Notes: generated by a model from the sequence alone, not told the origin. A DNA stretch of 64,000 bases from JABCYV01 sp963696025 (GCA_963696025.1 CAVOII010000017.1:62001-126000), one strand, 5' to 3'; positions 1-9,984 are shown, counted from the first letter of the stretch. Program-made: numbers and translations.

Positions 1-1238
1 AAGCGCGTTATGTTTTCCAGGACCACAATAGCGTCGTCCACCACGAATCCGGTGGAGATAGCCAGGGCCATCAGCGAGAGGTTATCCAGACTGTAGCCGA
101 CCAAGTACATGACGCCAAAAGTTCCGATCAGCGAAAGCGGAACCGCTACGCTTGGAATGATGGTGGCGCGGACCGTACGCAGGAAGGCGAAGACCACCAG
201 GATGACAAGAATTACGGAGATAACCAGGGTGAACTCGATGTCCGACACGGAAGCGCGAACCGTTATCGTGCGGTCAAGGACGACCTCCAGACCGATGCGG
301 GGCGAAATCGAAGACCGGAGGTACGGCAGAGTGGCGCGCACCCGATCCACAGTCGCGATAATGTTCGCGCCTGGCTGCCGGTAAACGATCATCAAGACCG
401 CGGGCTTACCATTCGCCAGGCCGACGACGTGGGCATCTTCCACTGAATCTTGCACGTCGGCGACATCGCTCAATCGCACCGGAGCGCCATTGTTATAGGA
501 AACGATGAGGCTGCGATAATCTCGCGCGCGGAAGATCTGATCGTTGTCGTCAATGATCCATGCGTTGGTCGCGTCAGCGACATTGCCCTTGGGACGGTTA
601 GCATTGGCGGACCCCAGAGCCGCTCGCACCGTATCCAGGCCCACACCCAGCTTGTTGAGGAGAGTGGGATTCACTTCTGCGCGAATCGCGGGTTTCGCGC
701 CCCCACCCACAAATACCTGGCCGACGCCGTTCACCTGGGAAAGTTTCTGCGCCAGAATGGAGTCGGCGGCGTCGTACATTTGGGGCAGGGTGATGGTGTC
801 CGAGGTCAGAGCCAAGATCAGGATTGGGGCGTCGGCTGGGTTGACCTTCCGATAAGTGGGATTGCCTGGCAGGTTCGCGGGAAGCTGGCTGCGGGCGGCA
901 TTGATTGCCGCCTGGACATCGCGGCCCGCGGCATCAATGTTGCGGTTGAGATCGAACTGCAGAACGATGCTAGTCGAACCCAGTTGACTGGTAGACGTCA
1001 TCTGGTTGACGCCAGCGATGCGCCCGAACTGGCGTTCGAGCGGAGTGGCTACCGCTGACGCCATGGTCTCCGGACTCGCACCCGGCAGCCCGGCGCTAAC
1101 CTGAATCACCGGGAACTCAACTTGAGGCAGCGGCGCCACCGGAAGCTTGGTGAACGCCAAAATCCCCGCCAGGAGCAGCGCCAGAGCCAGCAATGACGTG
1201 CCGATGGGACGCTTGATGAATGGCGCCGAAATATTCAT
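1..1238 (-). CDS. mdtC: RND efflux permease, MdtC-type (C-terminus off the left edge)
   Basis: Inner-membrane proton-driven RND pump subunit. Only the first 412 codons lie in the window. The protein opens with MNISAPFIKRPIGTSLLALA, the usual start of the family, followed by the first transmembrane helix and the porter-domain sequence LERQFGRIAGVNQMTSTSQL. The window ends just after the TM4 proton-relay motif VVDDAIVVLENITR. The ATG lies 3 bases past the mdtB stop, so the two permeases are translationally close and probably form the MdtB/MdtC heteromer with the adaptor MdtA. The paralogous permease next door has the same motif order. Substrate cannot be told from sequence. The symbol follows operon architecture, not proven orthology. 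Confidence 0.9.
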   Translation of the reverse strand, partial: MNISAPFIKRPIGTSLLALALLLAGILAFTKLPVAPLPQVEFPVIQVSAGLPGASPETMASAVATPLERQFGRIAGVNQMTSTSQLGSTSIVLQFDLNRNIDAAGRDVQAAINAARSQLPANLPGNPTYRKVNPADAPILILALTSDTITLPQMYDAADSILAQKLSQVNGVGQVFVGGGAKPAIRAEVNPTLLNKLGVGLDTVRAALGSANANRPKGNVADATNAWIIDDNDQIFRARDYRSLIVSYNNGAPVRLSDVADVQDSVEDAHVVGLANGKPAVLMIVYRQPGANIIATVDRVRATLPYLRSSISPRIGLEVVLDRTITVRASVSDIEFTLVISVILVILVVFAFLRTVRATIIPSVAVPLSLIGTFGVMYLVGYSLDNLSLMALAISTGFVVDDAIVVLENITR

Positions 1239-1241
1239 GGC

Positions 1242-4200
1242 CTAATCGCCCGCCGCCGGCTCCTCGATAGGATTGCCGATCTGGAAACGCTCAAAACGGT
1301 GCGCCAGCCGGTCAAACCACAGATAGACGACTGGCGTGGTGTAGAGAGTCAGCAGCTGACTCAATAACAGCCCGCCGACAATCGTGATTCCCAGCGGATG
1401 CCGCAGTTCCGATCCCGTTCCTCTGCCGAGTGCGAGCGGCAGGCCTCCGAGTAACGCGGCCATAGTGGTCATCATGATGGGACGGAAGCGCAGCAGGCAA
1501 GCCTGAAAGATTGCTTCCTCGGGAGGTTTGTGCTCAACCCGCTCCGCTTCCAGCGCAAAGTCGATCATCATGATGGCATTCTTTTTCACGATCCCAATCA
1601 AAAGGATGATCCCAATCAGCCCCACGACTCCCAGATCATTGCCGGTCAGCAGCAGCGCGAGAATAGCGCCCACGCCCGCCGAGGGCAGAGTGGAAAGAAT
1701 TGTGATGGGGTGAATGTAGCTTTCATACAAAACGCCCAACACGATGTAGACGGTCACGATGGCCGCCACAATCAGCCAGGGTTCGGACGCAAGCGAATTT
1801 TGGAAGGCTGCCGCCGTCCCCTGAAAACTGGAATGAACGCTTGCCGGCAGTCCGATATCACGCTCGGCCTGGTTGATCGCTTTGGTAGCGTCGCCCAGCG
1901 AAGATCCGGGCGCCAGGTTAAAGGACAATGTGACGACTGGAAACTGGCCCTGATGATTGATGGCTAAAGCCGTGTTCTTAGTTTCAAAGTGACTGAACGC
2001 CGACAAAGGCACCTGGGCGCCGTTACCGGACGTCTGGGCCGTCGATGTCTGCGTCAGCGAGGTCGACGCCCCACTGCTGGATGTTTGTGATCCAGCACTG
2101 GAAGGTTGCACACCCGTACTGGACTTAACATAGATATTCTTCAGTGCATCCGGGTTCTGGCTGAAGCCGGGGTCCACCTCCAGCACCACGTGGTATTGAT
2201 TCAGTTGGGTGAACATGGTGGAAACTTGGCGCTGTCCGAAGGCGTCATAAAGCGTGTTGTCGATTGCTTGGGGAAGAATGCCAAGGCGCGAAGCCGTGTC
2301 CCGGTCAATCACCAGGTCCGATTTCAGTCCGTCATTTTGCTGGTCGCTGGCTACGTCGCGTAGCTGCGGCAAGCTTTGCAGTGTAGCCAGCAGTCGCGGC
2401 GCCCACACTGCCAGTTCCTGCGCGTCGGCGTCTTCGATGGAATATTGAAATTGGGTCCGGCTCACGCGATCTTCCACCGTCAGGTCCTGCACCGGCTGCA
2501 TGTAGAGAGTGATCCCCTCGACCTTGGCCAGCTCCGGCTGCAAATCACGAATGATCTCGGAGGCAGTTTCCTTGCGCTGGTCCCGCGACTTCAAATTGAT
2601 CTGGATGCGTCCACTATTAATGGTTGTGTTGGTGCCATCAATCCCGATGAACGAAGAAAGGCTCTCGACACTCGGATTCCGAAGAATGATCCCGGCTAAT
2701 TGTTGCTGGCGTTGGGCCATGGCGTCGAAGGAGATGTTCTGCGGCGCCTCCGAAATGCCCATGATTACGCCCGTATCCTGCACCGGGAAAAAGCCCTTGG
2801 GAACGTACACGTAGAGAAGCAGGGTGAGAACTAGCGTGCTCACCGTAACCAGGAGGGTGGTTTTCTGATACTGCAAAACAAACTTCAGGGTGCGGCCGTA
2901 AAACGCGATCACACGGTTGTAGAAATCCTCAGAAGCCTGATAGAAACGGCTTCGTTTCGAGGCATCCTGTTTTTTGAGCAGCTTGGCGCACATCATCGGC
3001 GTTAAAGTCAGAGAGACCACCGCGGAAACCAGAATGGTCACGGCCAAAGTCACGGCGAACTCGCGGAACAGACGGCCCACGATATCGGCCATAAAAAGAA
3101 GCGGGATCAACACCGCGATTAGGGAAACCGTGAGCGAGATGATGGTGAACCCAATCTGACTTGAGCCTTTCAGGGCTGCTTCCAGCGGAGTATCGCCTTC
3201 CTCAAGGAAACGGTCGATGTTTTCAATCATGACGATGGCGTCATCGACCACAAATCCGGTTGAAATGGTCAGCGCCATCAGGGTCAGATTGTTCAAGCTG
3301 TAGCCCAGCAGATACATCACGGCAAATGTGCCCACCAGCGAGAGTGGAACGGCAACGCTGGGAATCACCGTGGCAGACAGGTTCCTCAAGAAAAGAAAGA
3401 TCACCATCACCACCAGGCCCACAGTGAGCATCAACTCGAATTGAACATCTTGCACGGAGGCCCGAATGGTTTGTGTGCGATCAGTCAGGATTTGAACTTT
3501 GATGGCTGAGGGGAGCGACGACTGTAGTTGCGGCAACAACAGCTTGATGCGGTCCGCGACTCCGATAATATTCGCGCCCGGCTGGCGCTGAATATTCATG
3601 ATGACTGCCGGAGTCGTATTCATCCAGGCAGCCTGCTTCAGATTTTCGACGCCATCCACCGCACTAGCAACATCGGAGAGGCGCACCGGAGCGCCGTTCC
3701 TGTACGCCACCACAACCTGGTCATATTGGCTGCTTGTAAGCAGCTGATCGTTCGCCCCAATAGTGAAGGATTGACGCGGGCCGTCGAGCACGCCCTTAGC
3801 CTGGTCCACGTTGGCTGCGGCCAGCGCTGTGCGCACGTCTTCCAGGCTCAATCCGTAGGAGGCCAACGCCGTGGGATTTGCCCGGATACGAACGGCCGGC
3901 TTTTGTCCTCCACTGATGGAAACCAGCCCGACTCCCGGGAGCTGAGAAATTTTCTGCGCCAGCGCGGTGTCGGCAAGGTCTTCCACTTTCGAAAGCGGCA
4001 AAGTATCAGAAGTGAGCGCCAGGGTGAGGATAGGCGCGTCGGCCGGATTCACTTTACTGTAGATGGGTGGATTGGGCAGGTCCGCAGGAAGATAAGTAGA
4101 GCCTGCGTTAATCGCGGCCTGTACCTGCTGCTCTTCGACGTCGATGTTCTGGTCCAGACTGAATTGCAGGGTGATGATTGAACTGCCCAACGAACTGGTA

Positions 4201-4445
4201 GAAGTCATCTGGCTCAAGCCGGGAACTTGGCCAAACTGGCGCTCCAGCGGCGAGGTTACCGACGACGCCATCACGTCGGGATCGGCGCCGGGATAAAACG
4301 TCACCACCTGGATAGTTGGGTAGTCGACTTCGGGCAAAGCTGAGACAGGCAGTTGGCGGTACGCCACTATGCCTACCAACAGCAAACCCGCCATCAAGAG
4401 CGTAGTCGCAACCGGCCGAAGAATAAATAACCGCGACGGACTCAT
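1242..4445 (-). CDS. mdtB: RND efflux permease, MdtB-type
   Basis: A 1067-residue RND permease, the full length expected for an AcrB-superfamily subunit. It has the N-terminal TM1 segment, the porter loop with LERQFGQVPGLSQMTSTSSL, the TM4 relay GFVVDDAIVMIENID, and a second half ending in TM11-12. The second periplasmic half contains a Ser/Thr-rich stretch around residues 770-800, which is unusual and looks like a low-complexity insertion. The start codon overlaps the mdtA stop by 4 bases (ATGA), so the genes are translationally coupled. Two consecutive permeases after one adaptor is the mdtABC layout. No TolC-type gene sits in this operon; one lies near 27-29 kb with a different pump. Confidence 0.93.
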   Translation of the reverse strand: MSPSRLFILRPVATTLLMAGLLLVGIVAYRQLPVSALPEVDYPTIQVVTFYPGADPDVMASSVTSPLERQFGQVPGLSQMTSTSSLGSSIITLQFSLDQNIDVEEQQVQAAINAGSTYLPADLPNPPIYSKVNPADAPILTLALTSDTLPLSKVEDLADTALAQKISQLPGVGLVSISGGQKPAVRIRANPTALASYGLSLEDVRTALAAANVDQAKGVLDGPRQSFTIGANDQLLTSSQYDQVVVAYRNGAPVRLSDVASAVDGVENLKQAAWMNTTPAVIMNIQRQPGANIIGVADRIKLLLPQLQSSLPSAIKVQILTDRTQTIRASVQDVQFELMLTVGLVVMVIFLFLRNLSATVIPSVAVPLSLVGTFAVMYLLGYSLNNLTLMALTISTGFVVDDAIVMIENIDRFLEEGDTPLEAALKGSSQIGFTIISLTVSLIAVLIPLLFMADIVGRLFREFAVTLAVTILVSAVVSLTLTPMMCAKLLKKQDASKRSRFYQASEDFYNRVIAFYGRTLKFVLQYQKTTLLVTVSTLVLTLLLYVYVPKGFFPVQDTGVIMGISEAPQNISFDAMAQRQQQLAGIILRNPSVESLSSFIGIDGTNTTINSGRIQINLKSRDQRKETASEIIRDLQPELAKVEGITLYMQPVQDLTVEDRVSRTQFQYSIEDADAQELAVWAPRLLATLQSLPQLRDVASDQQNDGLKSDLVIDRDTASRLGILPQAIDNTLYDAFGQRQVSTMFTQLNQYHVVLEVDPGFSQNPDALKNIYVKSSTGVQPSSAGSQTSSSGASTSLTQTSTAQTSGNGAQVPLSAFSHFETKNTALAINHQGQFPVVTLSFNLAPGSSLGDATKAINQAERDIGLPASVHSSFQGTAAAFQNSLASEPWLIVAAIVTVYIVLGVLYESYIHPITILSTLPSAGVGAILALLLTGNDLGVVGLIGIILLIGIVKKNAIMMIDFALEAERVEHKPPEEAIFQACLLRFRPIMMTTMAALLGGLPLALGRGTGSELRHPLGITIVGGLLLSQLLTLYTTPVVYLWFDRLAHRFERFQIGNPIEEPAAGD

Positions 4446-5713
4446 GGAGTTCCCGTGGTGGAGGACTGCGCGCCTTTGTTTCCTCCTGGGCTGCCCGCGC
4501 GTGGCTCAACTTTGCTGCCCGCCTGCAGCTTGTCCTGGCCATCGACGACTACAACGTCACCGGCCGCAATGCCGTTGGCGATCACTGTTGCATTGTTCTG
4601 CGTGAGGGCGACCGAAACCGTTCGCACCTCGACGGTCTTGTCCGGCTTCACGGCGAATACGTATGTCCCCTGGGGGCCGCGCAGAATGGCGGCGGACGGA
4701 ATAACAGTGCTGTTCTTTCGCGTCTCCAGCAGTAGCCGGGTATTTACAAATTGATTCGGCCAGAGGGCGTTATCTTTGTTATCGAATATTGCTTTCAGTT
4801 TGCCAGTACCAGTCGTCTGGTCAATCTGATTATCGATGGTGAGCAGCGTGCCTGTGGCCAACTTGGTTTGATCATCCCGGCTGTAAGCTTCCACCGCTAG
4901 TGTCCCGTGTTGCATGTGTTGAGCAACGGTGGGAAGGTTATCCTCGGGCAGTGTGAAGATCACGGCGATGGGCTGGAGTTGAGTGATCACCAGCATCGGA
5001 TTGGTGTCCGCAGCGTGAACCATGTTCCCGATGTCCACCAGCCGCAGGCCGATCCGTCCGCTTACTGGAGCCGTGATCCGGGTATACACAAGGTTGAGTT
5101 TGGCATTGTCGACTTGCGCTTGGTCGGTACGAACCGTTCCTTCGAGCTGGTCCACCGTGGCCTGTTGAGTGTCCACTTGCTGCTGCGACATGGACCCGGA
5201 ATCCTGCAGCAAACCTTTGAAACGATCGTAGTTCAGCTTCGCATCGCGCAGCGAAGCTTGATCCTTGAAGAGTTGAGCTTGCGCCTGACTCAGTGCCACC
5301 TGATAGGGACGAGGATCAATGACGATCAGCAGCTCGCCCTGGTTTACGTGCTGTCCTTCTTTGAAATTAATTTGCACGATCTGGCCGTCGATCCGGCTCT
5401 TGAGGCTGACTGTGTTGTAGGCCGTTACCGATCCCAGGCCTGTAAGGTACACCGGCATGTCACGCTGCGCGGCCGTGGCGACGCCAACCGGGACACTCTG
5501 CGCGCCGGCTGCGGCCCGGGCCGTGCTCGGCTTGGGATCCGCGCTGCAACCAACCCACCCCATGCACGACAGGATCAAAACAAAGGAGGCAACTGCAAAG
5601 ATGCCGAGGTGCTTACCGTCTGCAGAACATCGCCTTGTCGCTAGAGTCGATCTCGATTGACTGGCTTGTGGATCGGGGAACACTTTTTCCTCGCTGTTCG
5701 CATTATCGTGCAT
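4442..5713 (-). CDS. mdtA: RND periplasmic adaptor (membrane fusion protein), MdtA-type
   Basis: A 423-residue membrane fusion protein bridging the RND permeases to an outer-membrane channel. An N-terminal hydrophobic stretch (about residues 37-55) is followed by a Cys near residue 56, suggesting a lipoprotein or membrane anchor. Then come the lipoyl/barrel-sandwich strands (SRIDGQIVQINFKEGQHV), an alpha-helical hairpin around residues 145-205, and the beta-barrel domain with TAPVSGRIGLRLVDIG. The C-terminus is Gly/Ser rich and low complexity. It is the first gene of the minus-strand mdtABC operon. A GAGGAC-like ribosome-binding site precedes the ATG at 5713. Confidence 0.93.
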   Translation of the reverse strand: MHDNANSEEKVFPDPQASQSRSTLATRRCSADGKHLGIFAVASFVLILSCMGWVGCSADPKPSTARAAAGAQSVPVGVATAAQRDMPVYLTGLGSVTAYNTVSLKSRIDGQIVQINFKEGQHVNQGELLIVIDPRPYQVALSQAQAQLFKDQASLRDAKLNYDRFKGLLQDSGSMSQQQVDTQQATVDQLEGTVRTDQAQVDNAKLNLVYTRITAPVSGRIGLRLVDIGNMVHAADTNPMLVITQLQPIAVIFTLPEDNLPTVAQHMQHGTLAVEAYSRDDQTKLATGTLLTIDNQIDQTTGTGKLKAIFDNKDNALWPNQFVNTRLLLETRKNSTVIPSAAILRGPQGTYVFAVKPDKTVEVRTVSVALTQNNATVIANGIAAGDVVVVDGQDKLQAGSKVEPRAGSPGGNKGAQSSTTGTP

Positions 5714-5861
5714 TCTGCCTTGTCCTCATAGTGCTCCCAGCTCGCACGTTGACAACTATTGGACGCGGGCGCGGTCGGCTGGTCGCGCTTTATCTGTATT
5801 CTTTACAATACTTTACAAAGGCGAGAGCTTCGCGGCTCCGTGCCGAGGCAATCCCCGTTAA

Positions 5862-6974
5862 TCAGTAAACGACACGTTCAGCCCGGTGGTCAGGATAATA
5901 TCGTTTTGTTTCTTCCCCGCCGTGGGGGTTGGTGACGTAAATATCTCCGAAAGCATTCTCCCACCCGAACCACTTGTTGATCTTGGTCACGGTCCCAAAA
6001 TTAAAGACACCGCGATATTCGCCGGTGTCGCTGAGGTCAGGGTAAAAGTACAACTTCTGAGTCAGCAGAGTAGCCGCACCCAACTTTTGAGAGAGCTCTT
6101 CTCCTATTGTTACGGCGGCAAAATTGCGGTTGAAGGTGGTGTAATTCTCTCGGGTGTAGTTAATTCCACCAAGGAAATCCAGAGTGGTGCGGTCATTCTT
6201 GATGACGTGAAGGCCAAGACCGCCGCCGAGCACGGAACGTAGATTGAGATCCTGTAGAGTGTCCGTCTGGAAATCGGCGCCCACAAAAGCGAATAACAAC
6301 TGGGTGAGATTGCGGTCAAAGCGAGCGCCGCTCTGAATGGTGTTCGCCGTGGTGGCGGGAGTGGCGCCGGGAGCGTCGTTGGTCGCATATACCGAATTGA
6401 GATAGAGTCCGAGGTGATCGGTTTGCGTCTTGCGGTCTGCAGTGAAAGCCAGCGCGAGGTTCTTGGTCTGGCTGTTACCGGGGGTGAGGGCAAAGCCGAC
6501 ATTGGCGCCGCCCGCCCAACCCTGCGTCAGTCCAGGATGCAACGACTTCTGATAGGCAGCCTCTTCGGCGTCACTTCGCATCGCCACCACTGCAGTCTTG
6601 GGCATGGTCACAGTTCCGTTGGCCGACGTGTTGATGGCAAAATCTCCATCCGTAGTGTTGACTGGTCCCACCACCGTCTGTCCATTACTGAGGCCCACGT
6701 GCAGCGGCTGGGTGGACTTAATTTCCTGGATCGCGGGCCACTGCACGGTAACGTCACCTGCAAATTCGCTTTTGATCACCACGCTCTTGCCGTCGGATTT
6801 CACGATCGTCCCCGTGAGACGGTCTCCATTTTTTAAGATCACTTGATCGGCGAATAATCTGGAAGAGAACGAAAAGATAAAGAAAGCAGCTACCAGCCGC
6901 AGATTGCCCACGACGTATTGGATAATCTCTCTGGAAAATGTGACTGAAGCTGGGACCAGGTTCTCAAGCAACAC
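5862..6974 (-). CDS. DUF481 outer-membrane protein with a frameshifted C-terminal strand
   Basis: A secreted protein of the DUF481 (YdiY-like) family. It has an N-terminal signal segment ending near SSRLFA, a small domain repeated in this family (ILKNGDRLTGTIVKSDGK), then a beta-rich half of predicted outer-membrane strands. The open frame ends RYYPDHRAERVVY. In the neighbouring frame, however, the same bases read KKQNDIILTTGLNVSF and stop at 5858, which is the normal C-terminal strand of the family. Dropping one base from a run of five G at 5924-5928 joins the two frames. This is either a sequencing or assembly error, a real frameshift, or slippage on the homopolymer. The start is uncertain: 6974 is a GTG, and a GTG inside the leader would give a more typical signal peptide. 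Confidence 0.8.
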   Translation of the reverse strand: MLLENLVPASVTFSREIIQYVVGNLRLVAAFFIFSFSSRLFADQVILKNGDRLTGTIVKSDGKSVVIKSEFAGDVTVQWPAIQEIKSTQPLHVGLSNGQTVVGPVNTTDGDFAINTSANGTVTMPKTAVVAMRSDAEEAAYQKSLHPGLTQGWAGGANVGFALTPGNSQTKNLALAFTADRKTQTDHLGLYLNSVYATNDAPGATPATTANTIQSGARFDRNLTQLLFAFVGADFQTDTLQDLNLRSVLGGGLGLHVIKNDRTTLDFLGGINYTRENYTTFNRNFAAVTIGEELSQKLGAATLLTQKLYFYPDLSDTGEYRGVFNFGTVTKINKWFGWENAFGDIYVTNPHGGEETKRYYPDHRAERVVY

Positions 6975-7101
6975 CCAACTGCATAGTTTTCTCTAGGCGC
7001 AATCAGAGGTCGATTGTCTCAGAACTCAACAACCCTGGCGATTGTAATGAACGCAACCGGGGACGAGGGAACAAGGTGCGGGAAGATCGAACTGGAGTGT
7101 C

Positions 7102-7302
7102 CTAGCTTTTAACGTCGCTCTTCGCATCCGGCCCCGGATTCTTTGGCGGATCCGCGGTCGCATCTTTCATTCCCTCTTTCAGGGCACGGATACCCTCGCC
7201 GATCCCCTTGCCAAGTTCCGGCAGTTTCTTGGGGCCGAACACCAACAGGGCGATGAAAAAAATCACCAGCAGATGCATCGGCTGAAAAAGGCCTTCAAAC
7301 AT
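7102..7302 (-). CDS. tatA: Sec-independent translocase component TatA
   Basis: A 66-residue TatA/E protein that forms the export pore of the twin-arginine pathway. It has the single N-terminal transmembrane helix (HLLVIFFIALLVFGPKKLPE), whose FGPKKLPELGKGIG hinge is the hallmark of the family, then an amphipathic helix and a charged Pro-rich tail. The reading frame opens upstream at 7383. The ATG at 7302 is chosen because it has a GGAGG ribosome-binding site at good spacing and begins at the usual TatA N-terminus. TatB and TatC are not adjacent, so the gene stands alone here, as is common outside Proteobacteria. Confidence 0.93.
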   Translation of the reverse strand: MFEGLFQPMHLLVIFFIALLVFGPKKLPELGKGIGEGIRALKEGMKDATADPPKNPGPDAKSDVKS

Positions 7303-7551
7303 AAATATCCTCCAAATGCCTGACGACAGGTCACGTCCAACCTTACTGAACCAGCGTGTGCGAGTCAACCGCCGACGCTTCACACCGCAAACAGCAAAAC
7401 TGCCAGCAATGATTAGTAAACCCCCAGACTTATCCTAAGTTGCGGAAGCTAAAGGCCAACATACTTCAGTGACCTACCGACGCCTGCGGAAGCGTTCTAT
7501 TTTGCAGAGAACCAAGCCGGAAGACCACCGACCCGGCCGAAAGGACTCGTC

Positions 7552-9018
7552 GTGTGCCGTAAGGGCCTGATTTTTCTTTCCCTTGTTGTATTTGGACTTC
7601 CCTCGTTCGGCGAGCAGAAAGACTCCAAATCCCTGGACTGCTCGCAGTTGATGGCGTGGGTGGCTGGCGGAGCATCCCGTCAGCAGCTTGAAGAGCAGAT
7701 AGCGGAGCACGGCGTCGCATTCGTCACCGATGCCGCGGTAGCGGAGGCGTTATTGACGGCAGGCATGGAACCGCAACTGATACGGGTGCTGCGCGCCGGC
7801 AAGGTTGTATCGGACGGCGCTAGCGCGACCTGCTCAGCGCAACTCGTCCACGCCAATGAGTTGATTCGCCGGAAACGTTACGAGGATGCGGAACCCGTTT
7901 TGCAAAAGCTGATTGCAGCTGACCCTGAAAGTGCGGCGCTTCATTTCGCTCTGGGCTACGTGCACCAGCAGCAAGCAGATTGGAATGAGGCATTCGACGA
8001 TTATTCCGATGCCCGCGACTTGATGCCCGGCTCTTCTGAAATTCATTGCCGGCTCGCCTATGTCTTCTATCGCTTCGATGACGGTGACAATGCCATCGCC
8101 GAAGCGCGCACGGCGCTCAGTATCGATCCTAAGAATGCGGAAGCATATCGCTATCTCGGCCTGGGTTTGTACTCCAATACCCAGTATTCCGCCGCCTTGC
8201 ATGCTCTCCAGGAGTCGCTGACACGCGAACCCAACGACGCGGATGTCTACTACGATATGGGAATCACCCTACGTGCTCAGGGCAACATGACCGCGGCGGA
8301 AGCTGCCTATCGCAAAGCCATCGCCCTGGATCAGCAGCATTGGGAGGCACGCAACAATCTGGCAATGATGCTGCACGACCGCAAGAACTACGATGCTGCT
8401 ATAGCTGAGTATCGCGAGGCCAAGCGTCTGGCGCCTCAGGAAGCGGCCATTCGAAATAATCTTGGCAACACCTATTGCGACAAAGGCGCGTATGACGCCG
8501 CCATCGCAGAGTTCGGCGAGCTCTACAAGATGGCGCCTGGCTGGGAGCGTGGACACGACTGTGTGGCTAGAGCGTTCATGGCCAAGCGAGATTATGAGTC
8601 AGCGATCGGAGAACTAAAGCTTGCTATTCTGCAAAACCCCACTGGCGCCACCGAACACCGCGTCCTGGGGCAGGCTCTGCTCCTGCTTCACCAAGACGGA
8701 GCGGCATTACGCGAGCTGCGCGTCGCGGTGGAACTGGATCCCGATTCGCCGATGGCTCACCACTACCTGGCGACGGCGCTTTTCGATGCACAGGAATTCG
8801 AAGCGGCGGAACCCGAGTTTCGCCAGGCCGTTCGCCTGGAACCGACCGCCAACAACCATTACTACCTCGCAGCCTGCCTGATGAGCATGGGACGTTACGA
8901 TGACGCCATGGCTGAACTCGAAACCGCGGCTCACCTGGCTCCGGGACAAGACCTCTATCGCGCCCGAAAACAGGAACTGCTGAAGCTAATGAAGGCGACG
9001 GCGAGCAGCACACCATGA
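7552..9018 (+). CDS. Secreted tetratricopeptide-repeat protein
   Basis: A 488-residue protein with a GTG start and an N-terminal signal peptide (LIFLSLVVFGLPSFGEQ). Residues 35-85 form a small helical region. About ten TPR units follow, recognised by repeating patterns such as ALHFALGYVHQQQADWNEAF and AYRYLGLGLYSNTQYSAALH at roughly 34-residue spacing. TPR arrays are protein-docking scaffolds. No enzymatic domain is visible, so the protein probably works in the periplasm as an adaptor. It is divergent from tatA, and no operon partner identifies its target. Confidence 0.88.
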   Translation: MCRKGLIFLSLVVFGLPSFGEQKDSKSLDCSQLMAWVAGGASRQQLEEQIAEHGVAFVTDAAVAEALLTAGMEPQLIRVLRAGKVVSDGASATCSAQLVHANELIRRKRYEDAEPVLQKLIAADPESAALHFALGYVHQQQADWNEAFDDYSDARDLMPGSSEIHCRLAYVFYRFDDGDNAIAEARTALSIDPKNAEAYRYLGLGLYSNTQYSAALHALQESLTREPNDADVYYDMGITLRAQGNMTAAEAAYRKAIALDQQHWEARNNLAMMLHDRKNYDAAIAEYREAKRLAPQEAAIRNNLGNTYCDKGAYDAAIAEFGELYKMAPGWERGHDCVARAFMAKRDYESAIGELKLAILQNPTGATEHRVLGQALLLLHQDGAALRELRVAVELDPDSPMAHHYLATALFDAQEFEAAEPEFRQAVRLEPTANNHYYLAACLMSMGRYDDAMAELETAAHLAPGQDLYRARKQELLKLMKATASSTP

Positions 9019-9273
9019 GCCGGCTCGTCTCATTTTGAACTCAGTTCTAGAACGGGACGATCAAGTCTGAACGAGTTTCTGCGCGCAACTCATTGCATTC
9101 AAAGCGTCAGCGTTTGGTTTGCCAACTGCACTGCACTAAGGGGCATGAACTACTGTGCTGTCGGCGGTTTGAATCTCGGAGCCTAGAATGAACCCTGGAT
9201 TCCAGCACCCACCGCACATCGGATAACCAGATCCGGACAGCCCCGGATCCCTATAGCCCTGGGAGCAGCGAAC

Positions 9274-9948
9274 ATGAATACGGTCCAACCGACACCATCC
9301 GTAGCCAGCAAAGCGGCCACGCAAGCGGTCATTCAATCGGGCAATGAGATACGGCGCGGAGAACGCAAGGTCGCAGAAAGTCTTCCTGGCGCGGCAGAAC
9401 TCCGCTCCAGTCGATCGGGCTACGGCCTGCCCTGCGCAAAATGTAAGACCTATTACGCTGCCGGGCTGACTGCCTGCCCCGTTTGCAAAGATACGGAAAG
9501 AGTATCGCCTACGGCCGGAGCAGTGCTCGCGACCGCGCCTTCCAGCCTGGCCGAAGCAACTGCTCTTGGGCCCGATGAAGCCGCCCTGGAAGCGGAGCGG
9601 GAGCGCTTCCTGCGCGAGTTCAAGTCGCAGGTCTACGCCTCACACATGCAGATCAACGCCGCCGCCAGCTTCCGTTGCAGTAAGGAAGAGAACCACCAGG
9701 GGGCATTCGAGCCTGCGGCGATTTGCCAGTGCTGCTATAACCATCTGCAGGAGAGAGTGGATCTGATGGAAGCGGCGCTGCACATGGATCTGAAAGAAGC
9801 CGGTCAAGTCGTCTATGACGCGGTGTGGTCTGATCCTTCCGATCCCAACAAGACCTATCTCAACGCCGCCCAGGCGCTGCTGACGGTATTGCGGAAGCGT
9901 GCCGGTATCGCGACTGTGTTGGGACCGCTCCAGCCGCTGCCCCACTAA
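9274..9948 (+). CDS. Unknown protein with a zinc-ribbon-like CxxC pair
   Basis: A 224-residue protein I do not recognise. Residues 54-71 hold CAKCKTYYAAGLTACPVC, two CxxC pairs with zinc-ribbon spacing. Further Cys residues near 141-152 include a CQCC cluster in the sequence AAICQCCYNHLQERVDLMEA. The C-terminal third is helical (NAAQALLTVLRKRAG). No signal peptide or transmembrane segment is seen, so it is probably cytoplasmic. A GGGAG ribosome-binding site precedes the ATG and supports this start. It is followed convergently by the CBM9-like gene. Function is unknown; metal binding is inferred from the Cys spacing only. Confidence 0.75.
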   Translation: MNTVQPTPSVASKAATQAVIQSGNEIRRGERKVAESLPGAAELRSSRSGYGLPCAKCKTYYAAGLTACPVCKDTERVSPTAGAVLATAPSSLAEATALGPDEAALEAERERFLREFKSQVYASHMQINAAASFRCSKEENHQGAFEPAAICQCCYNHLQERVDLMEAALHMDLKEAGQVVYDAVWSDPSDPNKTYLNAAQALLTVLRKRAGIATVLGPLQPLPH

Positions 9949-9984
9949 CAATCGGCAAATCGTCGCCCGCAACTCGTCTAAAAC

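Noticed and set aside
450..1058. A 202-codon plus-strand frame over the RND operon
   Set aside because: Antisense shadow of mdtC, whose minus-strand frame encodes a clear RND permease. The same applies to most long plus-strand frames over both RND operons.
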